This document shows, in pieces, positions 12,745 to 24,959 of a stretch of 64,000 nucleotides of DNA (positions within the stretch are counted from its first letter, which is position 1; every line of letters begins with the position of its first letter). This DNA comes from Sinotaia quadrata (lineage: Eukaryota > Mollusca > Gastropoda > Architaenioglossa > Viviparidae). The position numbers were made by a program, and so were the translations under genes. The notes below the pieces were generated by a model. That model had not been told where the DNA came from. It searched no databases and saw only the letters and a program-made list of their open reading frames with translations. Location of the stretch: assembly GCA_028829895.1 (NCBI GenBank), contig CM054179.1:48319391-48383390 (forward strand). Reading direction: 5' to 3'.

Positions 12745-12768
12745 ACACACACACACACATACACACAC

Positions 12769-12809
<41 letters not shown>

Positions 12810-12846
12810 TACACACACATACACACACACACACATACACACACAT

Positions 12847-12892
<46 letters not shown>

Positions 12893-12896
12893 ACAC

Positions 12897-12944
<48 letters not shown>

Positions 12945-12945
12945 A
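12745..12945. repeat. (CA)n / (CATA) compound microsatellite
   Basis: About 200 bp of CA repeats with periodic CATA interruptions. Open frames in four frames here are repeat translations. Confidence 0.96.
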
Positions 12946-13689
12946 CCTACTAATGCACGAACAAACGCACGCGCGCGCACAGATACACACATTCTGCTTT
13001 TTGATGTTTGCAAGACGAGAACTGCTGATATCAAGTTCTTTACGTCTACAGTCTCTTGAGACAGTACATGTAACGAATCTTTCCAGACCTAGTAACATTG
13101 GCTTCCATAGCTAGTGACATTGCATGTAACGGTTCCTTCTAGATAAAGTAACATATATGTAGAGCTAGCATCAATGCACGAAACGTCTCTTTGTACATTT
13201 AGTACCTTAACGAATCTTTGCAGAACTAGTAAATTGCATGAACGGTGTAGGGAGGGACCCAAATCTCGAAAACGCTCACCCCCAAGAGACAATTGAAAAA
13301 TGAGTAAAGAGTAAAATTTTCTATCACTTTTATCTTCCTTTGAAATCACACATGTGTCTTCTAGACACGCCTTTGATCCGGCCAGTTACTTAGTGCTAAT
13401 ACTATTATGACTTTCGTAACAACTTCCGATCACCTCTGCCGATCCAGTAACAACACATCCTATTGTATCTCCCAAAACACACACACGCCCCAAATTAATC
13501 CCTTACTATGTTTATTGGCCATTTAACAAACACTCGCTCACCTAATTGGTGCAAACATCAAACACTGGTCAGTAAATCTTTCACCATCACGACTCATTCG
13601 TTCAGGATCTCACTTCCAAAACAAGCATGATGCAACGCACGTCATTCAAATTTCAAATAGGTTGAATTTAAATTGAATTTATATAAAAT
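12946..13689. other. Unique sequence with weak ~50-bp periodicity
   Basis: 13040-13250 shows diverged units containing GTAACGAATCTTTCCAGA or variants. The rest is unremarkable. Confidence 0.45.
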
Positions 13690-13944
13690 ATACGGGAAAA
13701 TTTCCAATCATATAACAGTGTGACATGCCCACACCATTTCATTTTGCGTTTTTTTTTCATAATGGCCATTGGCTTGTCTAATTCTGTTTCTCACTTTGTC
13801 ATTCGCAATATGATCTCTATACAAAATACCAACCAACCTTCGAAAGCATTTCATTTCAGTAGCTTGTATTCTCCTTTCCAGATCTGCTGTGAGTGTCCAT
13901 GACTCAGATACATATAAGAACACAGATATAACCAAGGAGCACAT
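13690..13944 (-). mobile_element. LINE reverse-transcriptase C-terminal relic
   Basis: On the minus strand the translation reads SESWTLTADLERRIQATEMK then CFRRLVGILYRDHIANDKV. This matches from memory the conserved block downstream of the RT domain in many animal non-LTR retrotransposons (SW-TL-AD-ERRI-A-EMKC-RR---I-Y-DH--N--V). After a run of nine T (13749-13757) the frame shifts. The next conserved piece, K-R-K-M-K-W-C-G-H-V-T, is in another frame at about 13720-13755. No start, RT catalytic motif or endonuclease is nearby, so this is a short, frameshifted pseudogene fragment. An RTE- or jockey-like clade is likely but not resolved. Confidence 0.8.
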
Positions 13945-14519
13945 CAGTCCATACTACTGAACATGTGGGTATTTGAGACAATTTACATTTTTCAGATGCA
14001 TATACTTTGGTACTGCAAGATATTTTTTAACTTCTAAGCAAATTTCAGTTTTCAGACATTTAAAAAATTCCTTAGATTGTTATATTCCCATATATATATT
14101 TTGTCCTACTTAGACACTTTTATCTTAACAATAATTTGACCTGTAAGACAGGTTCACATGTCCGCCGCTTTCTTATTGCCAACATATTCATGCTTCCGGA
14201 TATTTTCCAAATTTTCAGACATTTATATTTGTATTTCAATACACGTTTGTATTCTCCAATATTTTTTATAGAATCGATATATTATTCTGAGCTTGTAATT
14301 TGATAGTGTTATTTAAGTTTGTTTTTGTTTGAGTTTTTCAACTTTTACGTCCAGGAGTAGTGAGTGACGACATGGTAGCACGTTACAAAAAATACAAAAA
14401 CGTTTAGCGTGTTAGATAAGGGGACAGAGTGGGAAAGGGTGTAAGAGGTGGGGTGAGGCCGATGCAGGAGAATATTTTTCAGATCCCGAGAACTATTTGT
14501 CTGTCTCAGCGGGACTCAC
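13945..14519. other. Unique AT-rich sequence
   Basis: No recognisable feature. It lies 5' (minus-strand sense) of the LINE relic, yet I could not find further RT motifs. Confidence 0.5.
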
Positions 14520-14579
14520 CGTGCTGGATTCTGTTACTCCATTTCCATTTAGCTTTGTCATAAAGGCAGCGGCCCTTGA
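14520..14579 (-). CDS. Weak exon candidate, 60 nt, minus strand
   Basis: A strong donor (CACG/GTGAGTCC) borders a 60-nt segment with an acceptor-like GTGTGAAG on its 5' side. Two of three frames are open; one reads KGRCLYDKAKWKWSNRIQH. The acceptor tract is only moderate. The length is a multiple of three. No family is recognised and no partner exon was found. Confidence 0.18.
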
Positions 14580-14805
14580 CTTCACACGGCAATAGTGGGC
14601 ACGGCCATATTAACGGTTTGGGACAGCCGAGACACGCACGCACGCACACGCACATACACACAGGAAGAAAGAGAAAGAAAACAGACGGATTAGAAACCAA
14701 CTGAAGCATACTGCCATATACACAAAAGGAGGTGGATTGTAAGATATGCATAAATGCGCGCGCACACACCTACACTAAAAAAAAAGGGGGGGAGGGGCGA
14801 CGCAG
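14580..14805. other. Unique sequence with short CACG and CACA tracts
   Basis: Includes an ACGC/ACAC alternating stretch at 14632-14662 and a G-rich run before the purine array. Confidence 0.5.
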
Positions 14806-15190
14806 AAAAGCAGAGAGATAGAGACAAAGACAGGAGATGGAGACATAGAGACGAGATGGAGACAGAGGAGATGGAGAGAGAGAAGATGGAGACAGAATAT
14901 CGGAACAGAGAGATGAGATGGAGAGAGCAAGAGAAGATAGAGACAGAGAGAGGACATGGAGAGAGCAAGAGAAGGCGACACAGAGATGAGATGGAGAGAG
15001 CAAGAGAAGATGGAGAATGAATATGGAGACTGAGAGTGGAGATGGAGAGAGCGAGAGAAGATGGAGACAGAAAGAGGCGATGAAGAGAGCAAGAGAAGAT
15101 GAAGATAGAAAGGCGAGATGGAGAGAGTGAGAGAATATGAAGACTGAGAGAGGAGATGGAGAGAAGATGGAGACAGAGAGAGGATGTCAC
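14806..15190. repeat. Purine (GA) minisatellite
   Basis: About 385 bp are almost pure purine on the plus strand. Degenerate units of about 30-40 bp contain GAGATGGAGAGAGCAAGAGA and AGATGGAGACAGAGA. Open frames on both strands are artefacts of this composition. Confidence 0.92.
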
Positions 15191-16479
15191 GGTACAAGAT
15201 CTAACTTTCATTCATCTTTGTGACCAGAATCTGCTGCCAAACTCGTACAAGCAGGTCCAACCTTAGATCTAGCGTCTTCACATATACCTGCTATCTCCAC
15301 TCATGCGTGAAGGCTCTGGCGATGTTATCCAACCTGGACCGTTTCCTGGGTCACGTTGTAATAATATCCTAGATATTTACCCAGACTGACCACGAAATTA
15401 CCTCTCTTTGCACAGAAATATGCCCCACGGTTTAAGAGTCCAGACTCTGTCACGATAGCCCCGCCCTGCCACCGTCTCCTAAGACCTAGATGACACTGGA
15501 AAAATGTCTTTTGCTGAGAAAGGTCAGTAAGGTTAAACTTATTTAAATCATGTATAGGTAGTTGTGATGGTGATTATGCTACCGAGTATTAAATATATTC
15601 CTTTTCATGTATATATATATTGTGTATATTTTGTGAGAGGAGATGAAGACAAAGAGAGGGAGGGAAGGCAGGATGGAGACAAACACATTTTGAAAGTCAG
15701 ATAGACATGTAGTTTGGTAGACAGACTCATTTAGAACATAGGATTTCTGGTTGTGTTTGCTTGGTTTATTTATATGTATAGAAGTCTCAGCCCTTTCATA
15801 TGAAAGAAAATCTGACATACTACTGGACATTTATTTCTGGGGTTTTCATTTCGTTAAAAAAAAAGATTTACTATTTTTATTAGTTCTTCCTTAAATTCTT
15901 CAGTATTATTATCACTGTCAGCAAAATCATTTTGCAATTCTTATGATAATAAAAGAGAAAAGAACAGCCTATGAGAAGAGTATATAGCGTCACATGAGAA
16001 AATGATTTAAATTATAATAGCTGAAAATTTGGCCTTTTATTTTTGAAATATTTCTTCTAATATTTTGAATTTAAACACACGTTCTGCCATTAAGGACAGT
16101 TATTTATATCCATTGTTAAATACATAAAGGCAAAATTTACAAAAATAAGCATAACTTATCCTACAAGAAAAAGTATATATAGCACGATTTTGTTTGTCAT
16201 ATAAACACAGTACTTAAGGTCTATTTAGTTACTGCTGTTAAATGCGGTTCATCGGACCTTTCGAAAGTTACTCCCCTTGTTGGTACAAACTACATGTGGA
16301 ACTTTTGTCTTTGAAATAGTTTTAAATGCTTCATTCTTTTCAATGACAGGTAACGTGCTTTATATATATTTTTTAAATTAAACTTAAATATATTTCTAAC
16401 CATTGTTATGAGTCCGTTTGGTAACCGTTTTAAGTATATAATGAAATGCAGATGATGTATTGTCTCTTTAATCTCTTTA
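15191..16479. other. Unique sequence, no feature seen
   Basis: 15191-15560 has balanced composition but stops in all frames. 15561-16479 is AT-rich. Nothing is recognised. Confidence 0.5.
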
Positions 16480-16658
16480 CCACCCCCCTTCTCTAATATC
16501 TTGAGCGTAGGTTCTTTTTCTAGTTCTCTCCCTTTTCTTTCTTTCTCTTTGTTATATAACTTTATTGTTTCTCTAGTAGACTTCTGTTCTCTTTCTCTGT
16601 CTTTTTCTTTTTTTTCATTGTTTCTATGTTATCTGCCTGTTCAGACTATTCTTTGTCT

Positions 16659-16730
<72 letters not shown>

Positions 16731-17165
16731 TTCCTCCTCTCTTCTTTTTTCTCCGATTTTAGTCTTCTGTTATTTCTTTCTGTGTTACCCACCCTCTCTC
16801 TCTCAATTCCCGTATTCTCAGTTTTTATCTGTCTCCGTTCTCTTTTGTTCTGTCTATGTTCTCTTTATGTTTTGTCTCTGTTCTCTTTGTGTTCTGTCTC
16901 CGTTCTCTTTGTGTTCTGTCTCTGCTCTCTCCATTATTTCTGCTCTTTACTCTCTCGATTCCTTATTATCTCTCTTTATGATTTTGTTATTTTCTCTATT
17001 TACTCTACATTATCTACTCTTACTCTTTATTCTCAGTCTATTTTCTCAATTCCCTTCCCTGACCCTTTTGCTATTGTCTTCTTTACTCTCAATTTTCTTC
17101 CCCCACCCCCTTTCCGGTTCACAATATTCTCTCCCCACTCTCCCCACACCCTATCTTTTCTTTAT
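16480..17165. repeat. Pyrimidine-rich tract with (TC)n core
   Basis: Nearly 700 bp are strongly C/T-biased on the plus strand. There is a pure TC run at about 16660-16726 and 26-bp units (TTCTCTTTGTGTTCTGTCTC) at 16855-16930. The 226- and 186-codon Ser/Leu/Phe frames are low-complexity artefacts. Confidence 0.93.
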
Positions 17166-17495
17166 ATCAAGCAAAAGTTAAAATAGCACATTATTTGTAC
17201 AATTTTAAAAATTGAACACTAACATACACAAAATATGTGTGCTTGTTCCTTCAAGTGTTCCAAGATCAGTCTCTCCATATATTCGTTGTAACCTTAGACC
17301 TTTACAAGGTGCGTGTCTGCTTTACTTCCACGAGTCCATTTTTTCCCTACTCGTTCAGTGTATATTTGTATAGCATGATTCCATATGCTGTCATAAAATA
17401 ACTCATCTTCTTCACTTTCCACAGAGTTCTTTCCCTCTAAATCCTCAGTTGTCGGCACCAGTTAAGCGCGTGAGAGATTGTTTCCATTCGCTCAC
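17166..17495. other. Unique AT-rich sequence
   Basis: Nothing recognised. Confidence 0.5.
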
Positions 17496-17558
17496 CTAGC
17501 TTGTTTGTTTGCACTTCTGTTGGGCAAGCTTCCATATTTTGCCTTAGGATGCACACAT
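17496..17558 (-). CDS. Weak exon candidate, 63 nt, minus strand
   Basis: On the minus strand a pyrimidine tract ending TTTCTTTTTAAAG precedes a 63-nt segment closed by CTAG/GTGAGC. Two frames are open; one reads VCILRQNMEACPTEVQTNKL. The length is divisible by three, as for a cassette exon. No neighbouring exon and no recognised family. Chance is a real alternative. Confidence 0.2.
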
Positions 17559-18305
17559 CTTTAAAAAGAAATAGAAATGTACATACTTGTATGATATTTT
17601 TAAAGAGCAAAACAGCATTGCACTCACAAACAAGCGTATGTAAAAATGCCAAGAACATTGAAGACCGGTCTTTTATCTGGAACGACTCGAGCAGAAAGTG
17701 TTGTTATCTTGCGTCAGGGGCAGAGTACTCCATGAAAGCAATCTTGCGAGTGAGAGGGCAGTTTGACAAGGAAGGAAACGGTTATTAATAAGTGATCGTG
17801 CATGGAGTCTTCAGTTCCATGACATTATCTACCTTGTTTTGCGTCGTGTCTGACAAAGCTGTCATCATGTTCGCAATTTTCTCTCTCGATGAAAGTGTCT
17901 GCTGATAAATTCTGCAGTAGATTATAATGAAACTGGCAGCTTGTTCGCGAAATATTTTGACAAAGACGCTTTAAATAAGAAGCTGTCGTATTCTAACGAA
18001 GCTGTCAGCATGTTTCATGCGCATGTCCAAGGGTTGGTCTGGGTGGGTTAGTGGGTTGGGTGCGATGGAGTCGATCCCGCTCTTTTCTCTAAAGAGGTTC
18101 GACACATCAACGGACAACAATAGTTTGATGTGAAAATTATTGTTTTGATTTTATGTTTCTTTAAAATAATATGATGCTCTTCTTAATTTGTGGAAATTGT
18201 CAGGACAGAGACCAACCAATGTTAGGCTTCCAAAGTGTGACGTGTACGATATGACCCGAAACCCAGTCCTGAACAAATTTAAAACCGTCGCATTATCGAA
18301 CTTTT
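17559..18305. other. Unique sequence
   Basis: Mixed composition at 17680-18110 without an extended open frame or recognisable motif. Confidence 0.5.
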
Positions 18306-18620
18306 CATAAAGTACGTTATTCTCGGACATAATCATAATTGGAGGGGGGGGGAATACTTTACAAAGAAGTATTTCTTTTCATAAAGTACGTTACCCTCGG
18401 ATATAATCATACCATAGTTAATAGTGGGGGGGGGGATATTTACAAAGAACTATCTCTTTTCATAAAGTACGTTACCCTCGGACATAATCATACCATAGTT
18501 AATAGGGGGGGGGGGAATATCTACAAAGAAGTATTTCTTTCATAAAGTACGTTACTCTCGGACATAATCATACCATAGTTAATAGGGGGAAATATTTACA
18601 AAGAGGTATTTCTTTTCACT
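18306..18620. repeat. ~80-bp minisatellite with poly-G runs
   Basis: Four units begin with CATAAAGTACGTTA at 18306, 18380, 18461 and 18541. Each carries CTCGGACATAATCATA or a close variant. Between units are G runs of 9, 10, 11 and 5. Confidence 0.95.
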
Positions 18621-20215
18621 GGAGGAAATTAGTCCTGAGAAGAAAAATCACTAAAAGAAAATAAATTAAAAATACATAACTGAAAAAAAAATCTGGATTA
18701 AAAATAAACAACAGACTGTTTGGGGGCCACAGAAACCAGCCTCCTCTTGCATCGTTTGATAGAAATAAAATAAAAATATAAATTAAATAATGTTAATGCG
18801 ACTGACGTATATTAATAATTATTATAGTGCTGCTGGAGACTGAACAGCCTATGCGTGTTCACATCAATGTCCATAAACAGAGTTCACTTAGCCGACGATC
18901 AGATTGTATTTCTTGAGATGAGATCGGCTTGGGGTTTCTTTGCATGTACCGTGATTCTGCTCTTGTGTACACAGAGTGGACAATGAGGGATCCTTGCCGT
19001 ACAAGCGAAGGTCGTGCTGCCATGTTCTGATCAACAGATACGTGACAACGAGGGATGTTTGCTATCATGTTGTCAAGTATCGGTACAAGATCCACCCTTG
19101 AAATCACTTCAACCTGGAAGCGGAATTGAACCTAAACTAATCAATCAATCGTCATAGTGTACACATTCGGGCATCTGTCAACAGTTTGTTTAATTTATGC
19201 GCGTCTGTAGGCCCACTGCTTCATCTTACCACCAACGCCACTACCGCCACCTATCCATGGAGACGTAGCGATCCGCGAAACGTAACCCCTACCTGCCTTC
19301 ATGATTAAGCACCGTCCCTTTACGATAATGTAATAAACAAAATCTATCGGTCCTCCAATTATATTTTAACCGAAATGTTTCCAGTTTCATCGCCATTGTA
19401 TGTAACAGTGCTCTTCACATATTCGTCTTTCTCTCTTTTCTAATGGATCAACAACATCACGTTTAAGAATTATCTATTCACAGTTAAACTCTTTAGTTCG
19501 CATATTATTAATCTTGATGCGATGTGTGGTAAGCAAAATGTTCATTTAGTATTATTTGTGCTATGACACATCATTTTTATTCTTTCTTTTCAAATAAATG
19601 CATTAAAGTGCCTCTAAAATTCAAAACTTTTATTTACAAACGCTAAACGGCAGGAGGGTCTATACTGTTGTTGTCAGGTGAAGTTGGAGGTGGTGGGGCA
19701 AAATCCATCCCCGTTGGTTCCGTTCGCATTAAACCCCAGAGTCAGAATGTTGGAAATTTCTGGTTTTTGTCATCGTTCATGTCTGTCACTTGTCTCCGTG
19801 CAGGTGTGTGTCATCTGCTCCATAAATTACTTATAATTAAAGTTAAAAATCGCTCAAATGAGAGAAAAATACTTTCACTGAGTTCTACCATCACCTCACA
19901 AGGTCGCGCTTTAACTGCCAGAGACGACCGCCATTTCCTCTTCCGGGATTAGGTCAACAGTTGTAAAACAGAATTCTGCTTATTTTGTATATTTTTCAAA
20001 TAGGATTTTTTCTCATGGGATTATAAATGCAAACCTTAGCAATAGGTCTGTTGGTGTGATTATTTTATTTCTTTTAAAATACGTATAATTATAGATATAT
20101 GTCTTTAGAATCACTGGCATTCGTAGAAAACTCATTCCCATTTAAAAACTATAGAAAGTATTTAACTAGTACCAGCTCTAGTGAAATATAACAATACGCA
20201 CCGAGATATACACAC
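18621..20215. other. Unique sequence, no feature seen
   Basis: Balanced stretches at 18840-19120 and 19190-19330 contain no motif I recognise. Open frames are short and unsupported. Confidence 0.5.
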
Positions 20216-20237
20216 ATACATACATACATATATATAC

Positions 20238-20392
20238 TGTGACGCTAACGGCGCCTAGTTACTGATTATGACTATTATTATTAATTAATCATCCATAACT
20301 AATTACAAGTGATGAGAAACTTAATTTATGTTATTAATAATTCTCCAGAAGACACCATTCGTCTCTTTCTCTCTATCTCTCTCTTGGCAGAC
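20238..20392 (+). mobile_element. LTR-like family A, copy 2 (5' fragment)
   Basis: Starts TGTGACGCTAACGGCGCC directly after a CATA microsatellite (20216-20236). It carries the diagnostic block at 20288-20310 and follows the family to CTTGGCAGACAT, then departs. Confidence 0.8.
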
Positions 20393-21139
20393 ATTGTTGT
20401 ACAGTCTCACTCATCAGACACTTTGATTTTTTATCTGAATTTTACATGCAGCTCGTTCATCTGCAAACAAAGTACAAATAAGAGACGAGTAAAGACCTGC
20501 AGTTGGACTCATAATGACTTTATAAATAGCCAAGAAAATTTGCATTTACTCAACACTATAGCCTATCAGCTAACTATAGTGAGGTTATTTCCCTGTGTTT
20601 ATTTATTTGTTTATTTTGGGCATAATCTCGCGATGGTCAGTCAAGTAATGTTAGTGCAATTAAAGGCGCTTTACAAAAAGCAATGTTTTATTCCCGGTCA
20701 GTGTCTCACACATTGCTCGTTCATTAGATGATCGGATGATCGCCCCCTTCATCAGACAGCAAATCGTTTTCTCTTGATCACTGGAGCTTTGATAGCATCG
20801 TAGCCTGGAGCAAGGCCTGGCGAGTCCTTCCTAGAGTCATCAGTCCCTAATCTCTGCGATTCTGTATTGTGGCTAGCAGACTTCAACTTCCACCGCTCTG
20901 CACAGGGTAATCATAAAAGGACCTGAAAGCCGGGAAAGAGAAAAACCTGAAGAAAATACGACTTTTACATTTTAACATACATGCACACAAATAAAACCTG
21001 AAGAAAATGGGATTTTAAAAATTTTAACGCACATGGTTAATATTGAAGTTGTAAAGTTAAATTTGTGAAACCCTTTTACTTGAATGTTATTGAAAATTAG
21101 CGCCACTACCCCACCCGCACGTCCTGCCAATAGAACGGT
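20393..21139. other. Unique sequence with a 140-codon open frame
   Basis: An ATG frame runs 20309-20731 on the plus strand, starting inside LTR-like copy 2. It has no recognisable domain and is consistent with chance in AT-rich DNA. 20740-20940 is more GC-balanced but unremarkable. Confidence 0.5.
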
Positions 21140-21540
21140 CATTGCTTATAACAGGACATGGAACCATTTGGTATGACTTACGTTAAGTTCATTTAGCATG
21201 ACTTAAGTTATGTTCATTTGGCATGACTTAATTAAGTTCATTTGGATGACTTGCGTTAAATTCATTTAGCATTAACTTATGTTTATTTAGCACATCTTAC
21301 ACTAAGCTCATTTGGCATGGCGTACGTTATATTCAGTTTGTATTAATTACATTAAGTTTATTTGGCATGGCTTTATATTCATTTTATATTAATGACGTTT
21401 TTATTTGGCATGGTTTATTTATATTAAGTTTATATTAATTACATTAAGTTTATTTGGCATGGCTTACGTTAAGTTCACATGGCGACTTAAGTTAGTTCAT
21501 TTATCATGACTTAAATTATGTTCATTTGCCTTTTGAGAAT
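21140..21540. repeat. Degenerate ~25-bp minisatellite
   Basis: About 15 diverged units of the form TTCATTTGGCATGACTTAAG. Confidence 0.85.
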
Positions 21541-21780
21541 ATTCGCTGAATGAAAGATTCACATAGTGAATGACAAAGTCGTAATTAGTCTCGAGTGCCA
21601 GTAATGCACTTTTTTTCAGGTCAGCAAGTGAAAAATTGGGGTCGGAAAAAAGAGAAATGGAATTAAACGTATGAAAACGAGTAATTTGCTGAAGGATGGA
21701 AAGATGGATGTTTGGAACTGTAAGATGGGAATGCGAGACTGCTCCTTGGCACAAGACATTTATCTTTTACTTTGGTGAAA
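21541..21780. other. Unique sequence
   Basis: No feature recognised. An 85-codon minus frame has no motif. Confidence 0.5.
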
Positions 21781-22075
21781 TACTCAGGTAGACTGATTTA
21801 ATGTCTATTGCCACTTAAAGCTGTTTTTCTGTAACACAGTTTTCATGTAATGTTTACCACTCAAAACTGTTTTTCACTAAAACAAGTTTAATGTAATGTT
21901 TACCACTCAAAACTCTTTTTAACACAAATTTGATGTAATGTTTACCACTCTAAACTTCCATATTCCCATATGTTCGTACTTCCTTACTCCCATATTTTCG
22001 TACTTTCATACTTCCATACTCCCATATTTTCGTACTTATTCTTTCATACTTCCATACTTCCATACTCCCTATACT
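21781..22075. repeat. Two short arrays, ~59 bp then ~30 bp
   Basis: 21781-21955 has 2.5 units containing TGTAATGTTTACCACTCAAA. 21956-22075 has units of CATACTTCCATACTCCCATA and TTTTCGTACTT. Confidence 0.85.
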
Positions 22076-22789
22076 GACATCTCGAGTTCCAGAGGTGCTT
22101 TTTCTATGGAATATGTGTGCCATGAAAGGTAAACAGCTGCTCTGAATACTAAGGTTCTGTATCTCTATTATACAGCGCATAATAATATATATTCGGTTAC
22201 TGTAAAATTTTGAAATGATGATGGCTGAAATAATAAATGAAAATATATGTTTGTTTGTTTTTTATGTGATATCAATATACCGAACTTCATTTCTCTGGTG
22301 GCCTAGTCACTTAGTATTGAGGATGCATTATTTCAAAATATCACAATAAGTAAGTCTGAGGCCAGGTATTTTTTCCAGCCATGCTTTAATCGAACTTGCA
22401 TTTATAAAATGTTGATGAGTTGATTGGAAATATGACTACAAATGTCTGTTCACCAAATCAAGCGAGAAAATTTGTTGCTGTCACAATTAAGAGATGAAAA
22501 CAGAACCTAACAGCTATGGAGACACATTGAAACTTTAGCTACTTTTAAGTTCGACTTAACTATACTTACTATAGAGAGCTACCTAATCAATTCTAATTGC
22601 AACATTTCTTGTATAGGTCACTTAATTATATATATAACTTAACTTCAGGCTCCACAAACCTTTTTCTATGTTCGACCCAACCACTTTTAAAGGCGGTCTT
22701 TGCTAAACTAAAGTAAAACCTACTTATTTACTTACGGAAAGTAACTACTTCCAAGTGCGATCTAAGTATTTTCACTTGCTACCTAAAAT
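22076..22789. other. Unique AT-rich sequence
   Basis: Nothing recognised. Confidence 0.5.
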
Positions 22790-23560
22790 ATACTTACAGA
22801 TGCAGCCCTTAACTTCTTGAAAATGCGGCCTAGAGCCACTTTTAAGTGTGACCTATAATTATTTTCAAAGTATAACCTATAACTTTTTCAAAGTGTGACC
22901 TATAACTTTTTTCCACTTGTGAACTATAAATACTTCCATATGTGCCCTATACCTTCTTCAAGGTTTAACTATTATATTTTTCAAAGTGTGACCTATAACG
23001 TTTTACTTTATTTTCATATAACGTCATATAACCACTTCTAAATGCGACCGATAACTAACTACTTCCAAATGCGACCGATAACTACTTCTAAATGCGACCG
23101 ATAAATAACTACTTCCTAATGCGACCGATAATTAGCTACTTCCTAATGTGACCGATAACTAACTACTTCCAAATGCGACCGATAACTAACTACTTCCAAA
23201 AGTGACCGATAACTAACTACTTCCAAATGCGACCGATAACTAACTACTTCCTAATGCGACCGATAACTAACTACTTCCTAATGTGACCGATAACTTAACT
23301 ACTTCCTAATGCGACCGATAATTAGCTACTTCCAAATGCGACCGATAACTAACTACTTCCTAATGCGACCGATAACTACTTCTAAACGCGACTGATAAAT
23401 AACTACTTCCTAATGCGACCGATAATTAGCTACTTCCAAATGCGACCGATAACTAACTACTTCCTAATGCGACCGATAATTAGCTACTTCCTAATGTGAC
23501 CGATAACTTAACTACTTCCTAATGCGGAACTATAGCTTTTTGAAAATGCGACCTATAACT
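22790..23560. repeat. 27-bp minisatellite
   Basis: The left part (22790-23025) is degenerate, with GTGTGACCTATAACTTTTTC units. 23026-23535 holds about 19 tighter units of AACTACTTCCTAATGCGACC plus GATAACT. Variants CCTAATG and CCAAATG are interspersed. Confidence 0.95.
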
Positions 23561-24959
23561 ACTTGCGAGTAACGACTTCCAACTCCCCACGTTCACCAAC
23601 TGGAGAAAGACTCGCTCAAAATATCTAGCACCTCCCCTCAACCTAACCCTCTCCCTCCACGCGTCTTCACCATTGATTAGGGGTGGGGTGTGAACAGTAG
23701 GAGAGCGGCTCGGCGCCAGTTGATTTAGGTCCCCTTTTACCTGTTAGCCTGCATAGTGATTCGCACACAAAACTCAGTATGTACATGAAAGTAAATTTGT
23801 CTCGCAAGTCGACGTGAGCGTAAAGCCAGCTGCAGGCGGTTGTTTTATACGTCTGACGTACGTTCTAAATCTTCTCTACGACGTGTGACTGAAGAACACT
23901 TTGCAAGAACGACCATCCGGCAAGTGAGGTGCGTTTTGGGGATGCAGCAGTCTTTGGGCCGAGCCGACGTGTTCAGTTTCGGTCTTGAGAAGATCGCGAG
24001 GAATTCTTTATAAATAAAATGTTTCTTTTTTTAATGAAGGCGAGCATGCCAATGAAGACGTGGATATATTTTATAATTTTTTTTTGTATTAAACATGTGT
24101 CGTGAATAGCAATGGATTTTAGTGTATGATGATTATATGACTACTAGATGAGTGTATGATTCTAATATATAGCTTGTATGATTCACTTTGAGGAGATAAT
24201 ATACCCAGCTCTCATCTGGAACCAATCCAAATTTACTACCTGATGTTGTCTCTGATCAGATATTGCCTAAAGGCGTTACACTTTTACTACCCGATGGTGT
24301 CTGGCCCACTACTGTGATGATGAAAGTTTCCGTCTTATGCTGAGCGTCTTTCTAGAGAAGGTCATGGCCAATTTAGGCTTTCGGTGTCTACAGGAGTTGG
24401 ATTGTCCTTGCATGAAAGCACGGCTAGAAGTTTTCTTTGCACGAAAGCACTGACGGGGATTTTCTTTGCACGAAGGCGTGACTGGGGATTTTCTTTGCAT
24501 GAAAGCACTGCTGATTCGAGAGACAAACGGCAGGTGTTGCTCCGCGGAAATGACGTAATTTGACAGTTGCAGACGGCAGCTGTGTATAGCAGTCTGTATG
24601 AAGCGGCCGTTTTCGCCGACTGGCGTGATTAAGAAAGAAAGTCAGGCGGAAATTTGAGTTTTGCGGAGTTGTTGCTTTGAGAAATTTCGTTTTTATTTAG
24701 TGAAGAGAGGGGAACGCGAGTCTTCTACTTGCATTTGTTTGTTTACTTGCAATGTACAACAAATTCAAGTGGGTCACACTGGAAAACCGAATGATGAAGA
24801 TTAGTTTGAGAGTTTCATATTGTATTCAGTGCATACGCTCCTTGGACCTTAATACTGTTATAGTAGAATCTTTCCTTTGAGTACGTCACTGCTTACTGCT
24901 TCGTGACGTGTCTAGTAAAGCTGACTTCAGCCAATCTGACTCTTGTCCTCTTGTACAGA
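23561..24959. other. Unique, comparatively GC-rich stretch
   Basis: 23570-24000 and 24500-24700 are visibly richer in G, C and CpG than the surroundings. An 88-bp segment (23837-23924) is open between a CTGCAG and a CAA/GTGAGG, but its acceptor is purine-rich and poor. 24400-24510 holds three ~33-bp units with TTTTCTTTGCACGAAAGCA. A TATAAATA string is at 24010. A promoter or first exon is conceivable, not shown. Confidence 0.3.

Noticed and set aside
12708..13098. Frames of 108-125 codons on both strands
   Set aside because: Repeat translations of the CA/CATA tract; open in several frames at once.
14690..15211. 173-codon and overlapping frames on both strands
   Set aside because: Artefacts of the purine array.
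16501..17186. 226- and 186-codon Ser/Leu-rich frames resembling membrane proteins
   Set aside because: They follow from the pyrimidine-rich composition, in which stop codons cannot occur; no domain structure.
20309..20731. 140-codon ATG frame
   Set aside because: Begins within an LTR-like fragment, has no recognisable motif or splice context, and is of a size expected by chance in AT-rich DNA.
23837..23924. 88-bp open segment between CTGCAG and GTGAGG
   Set aside because: The supposed acceptor has a purine-rich upstream tract, so splicing there is unlikely.
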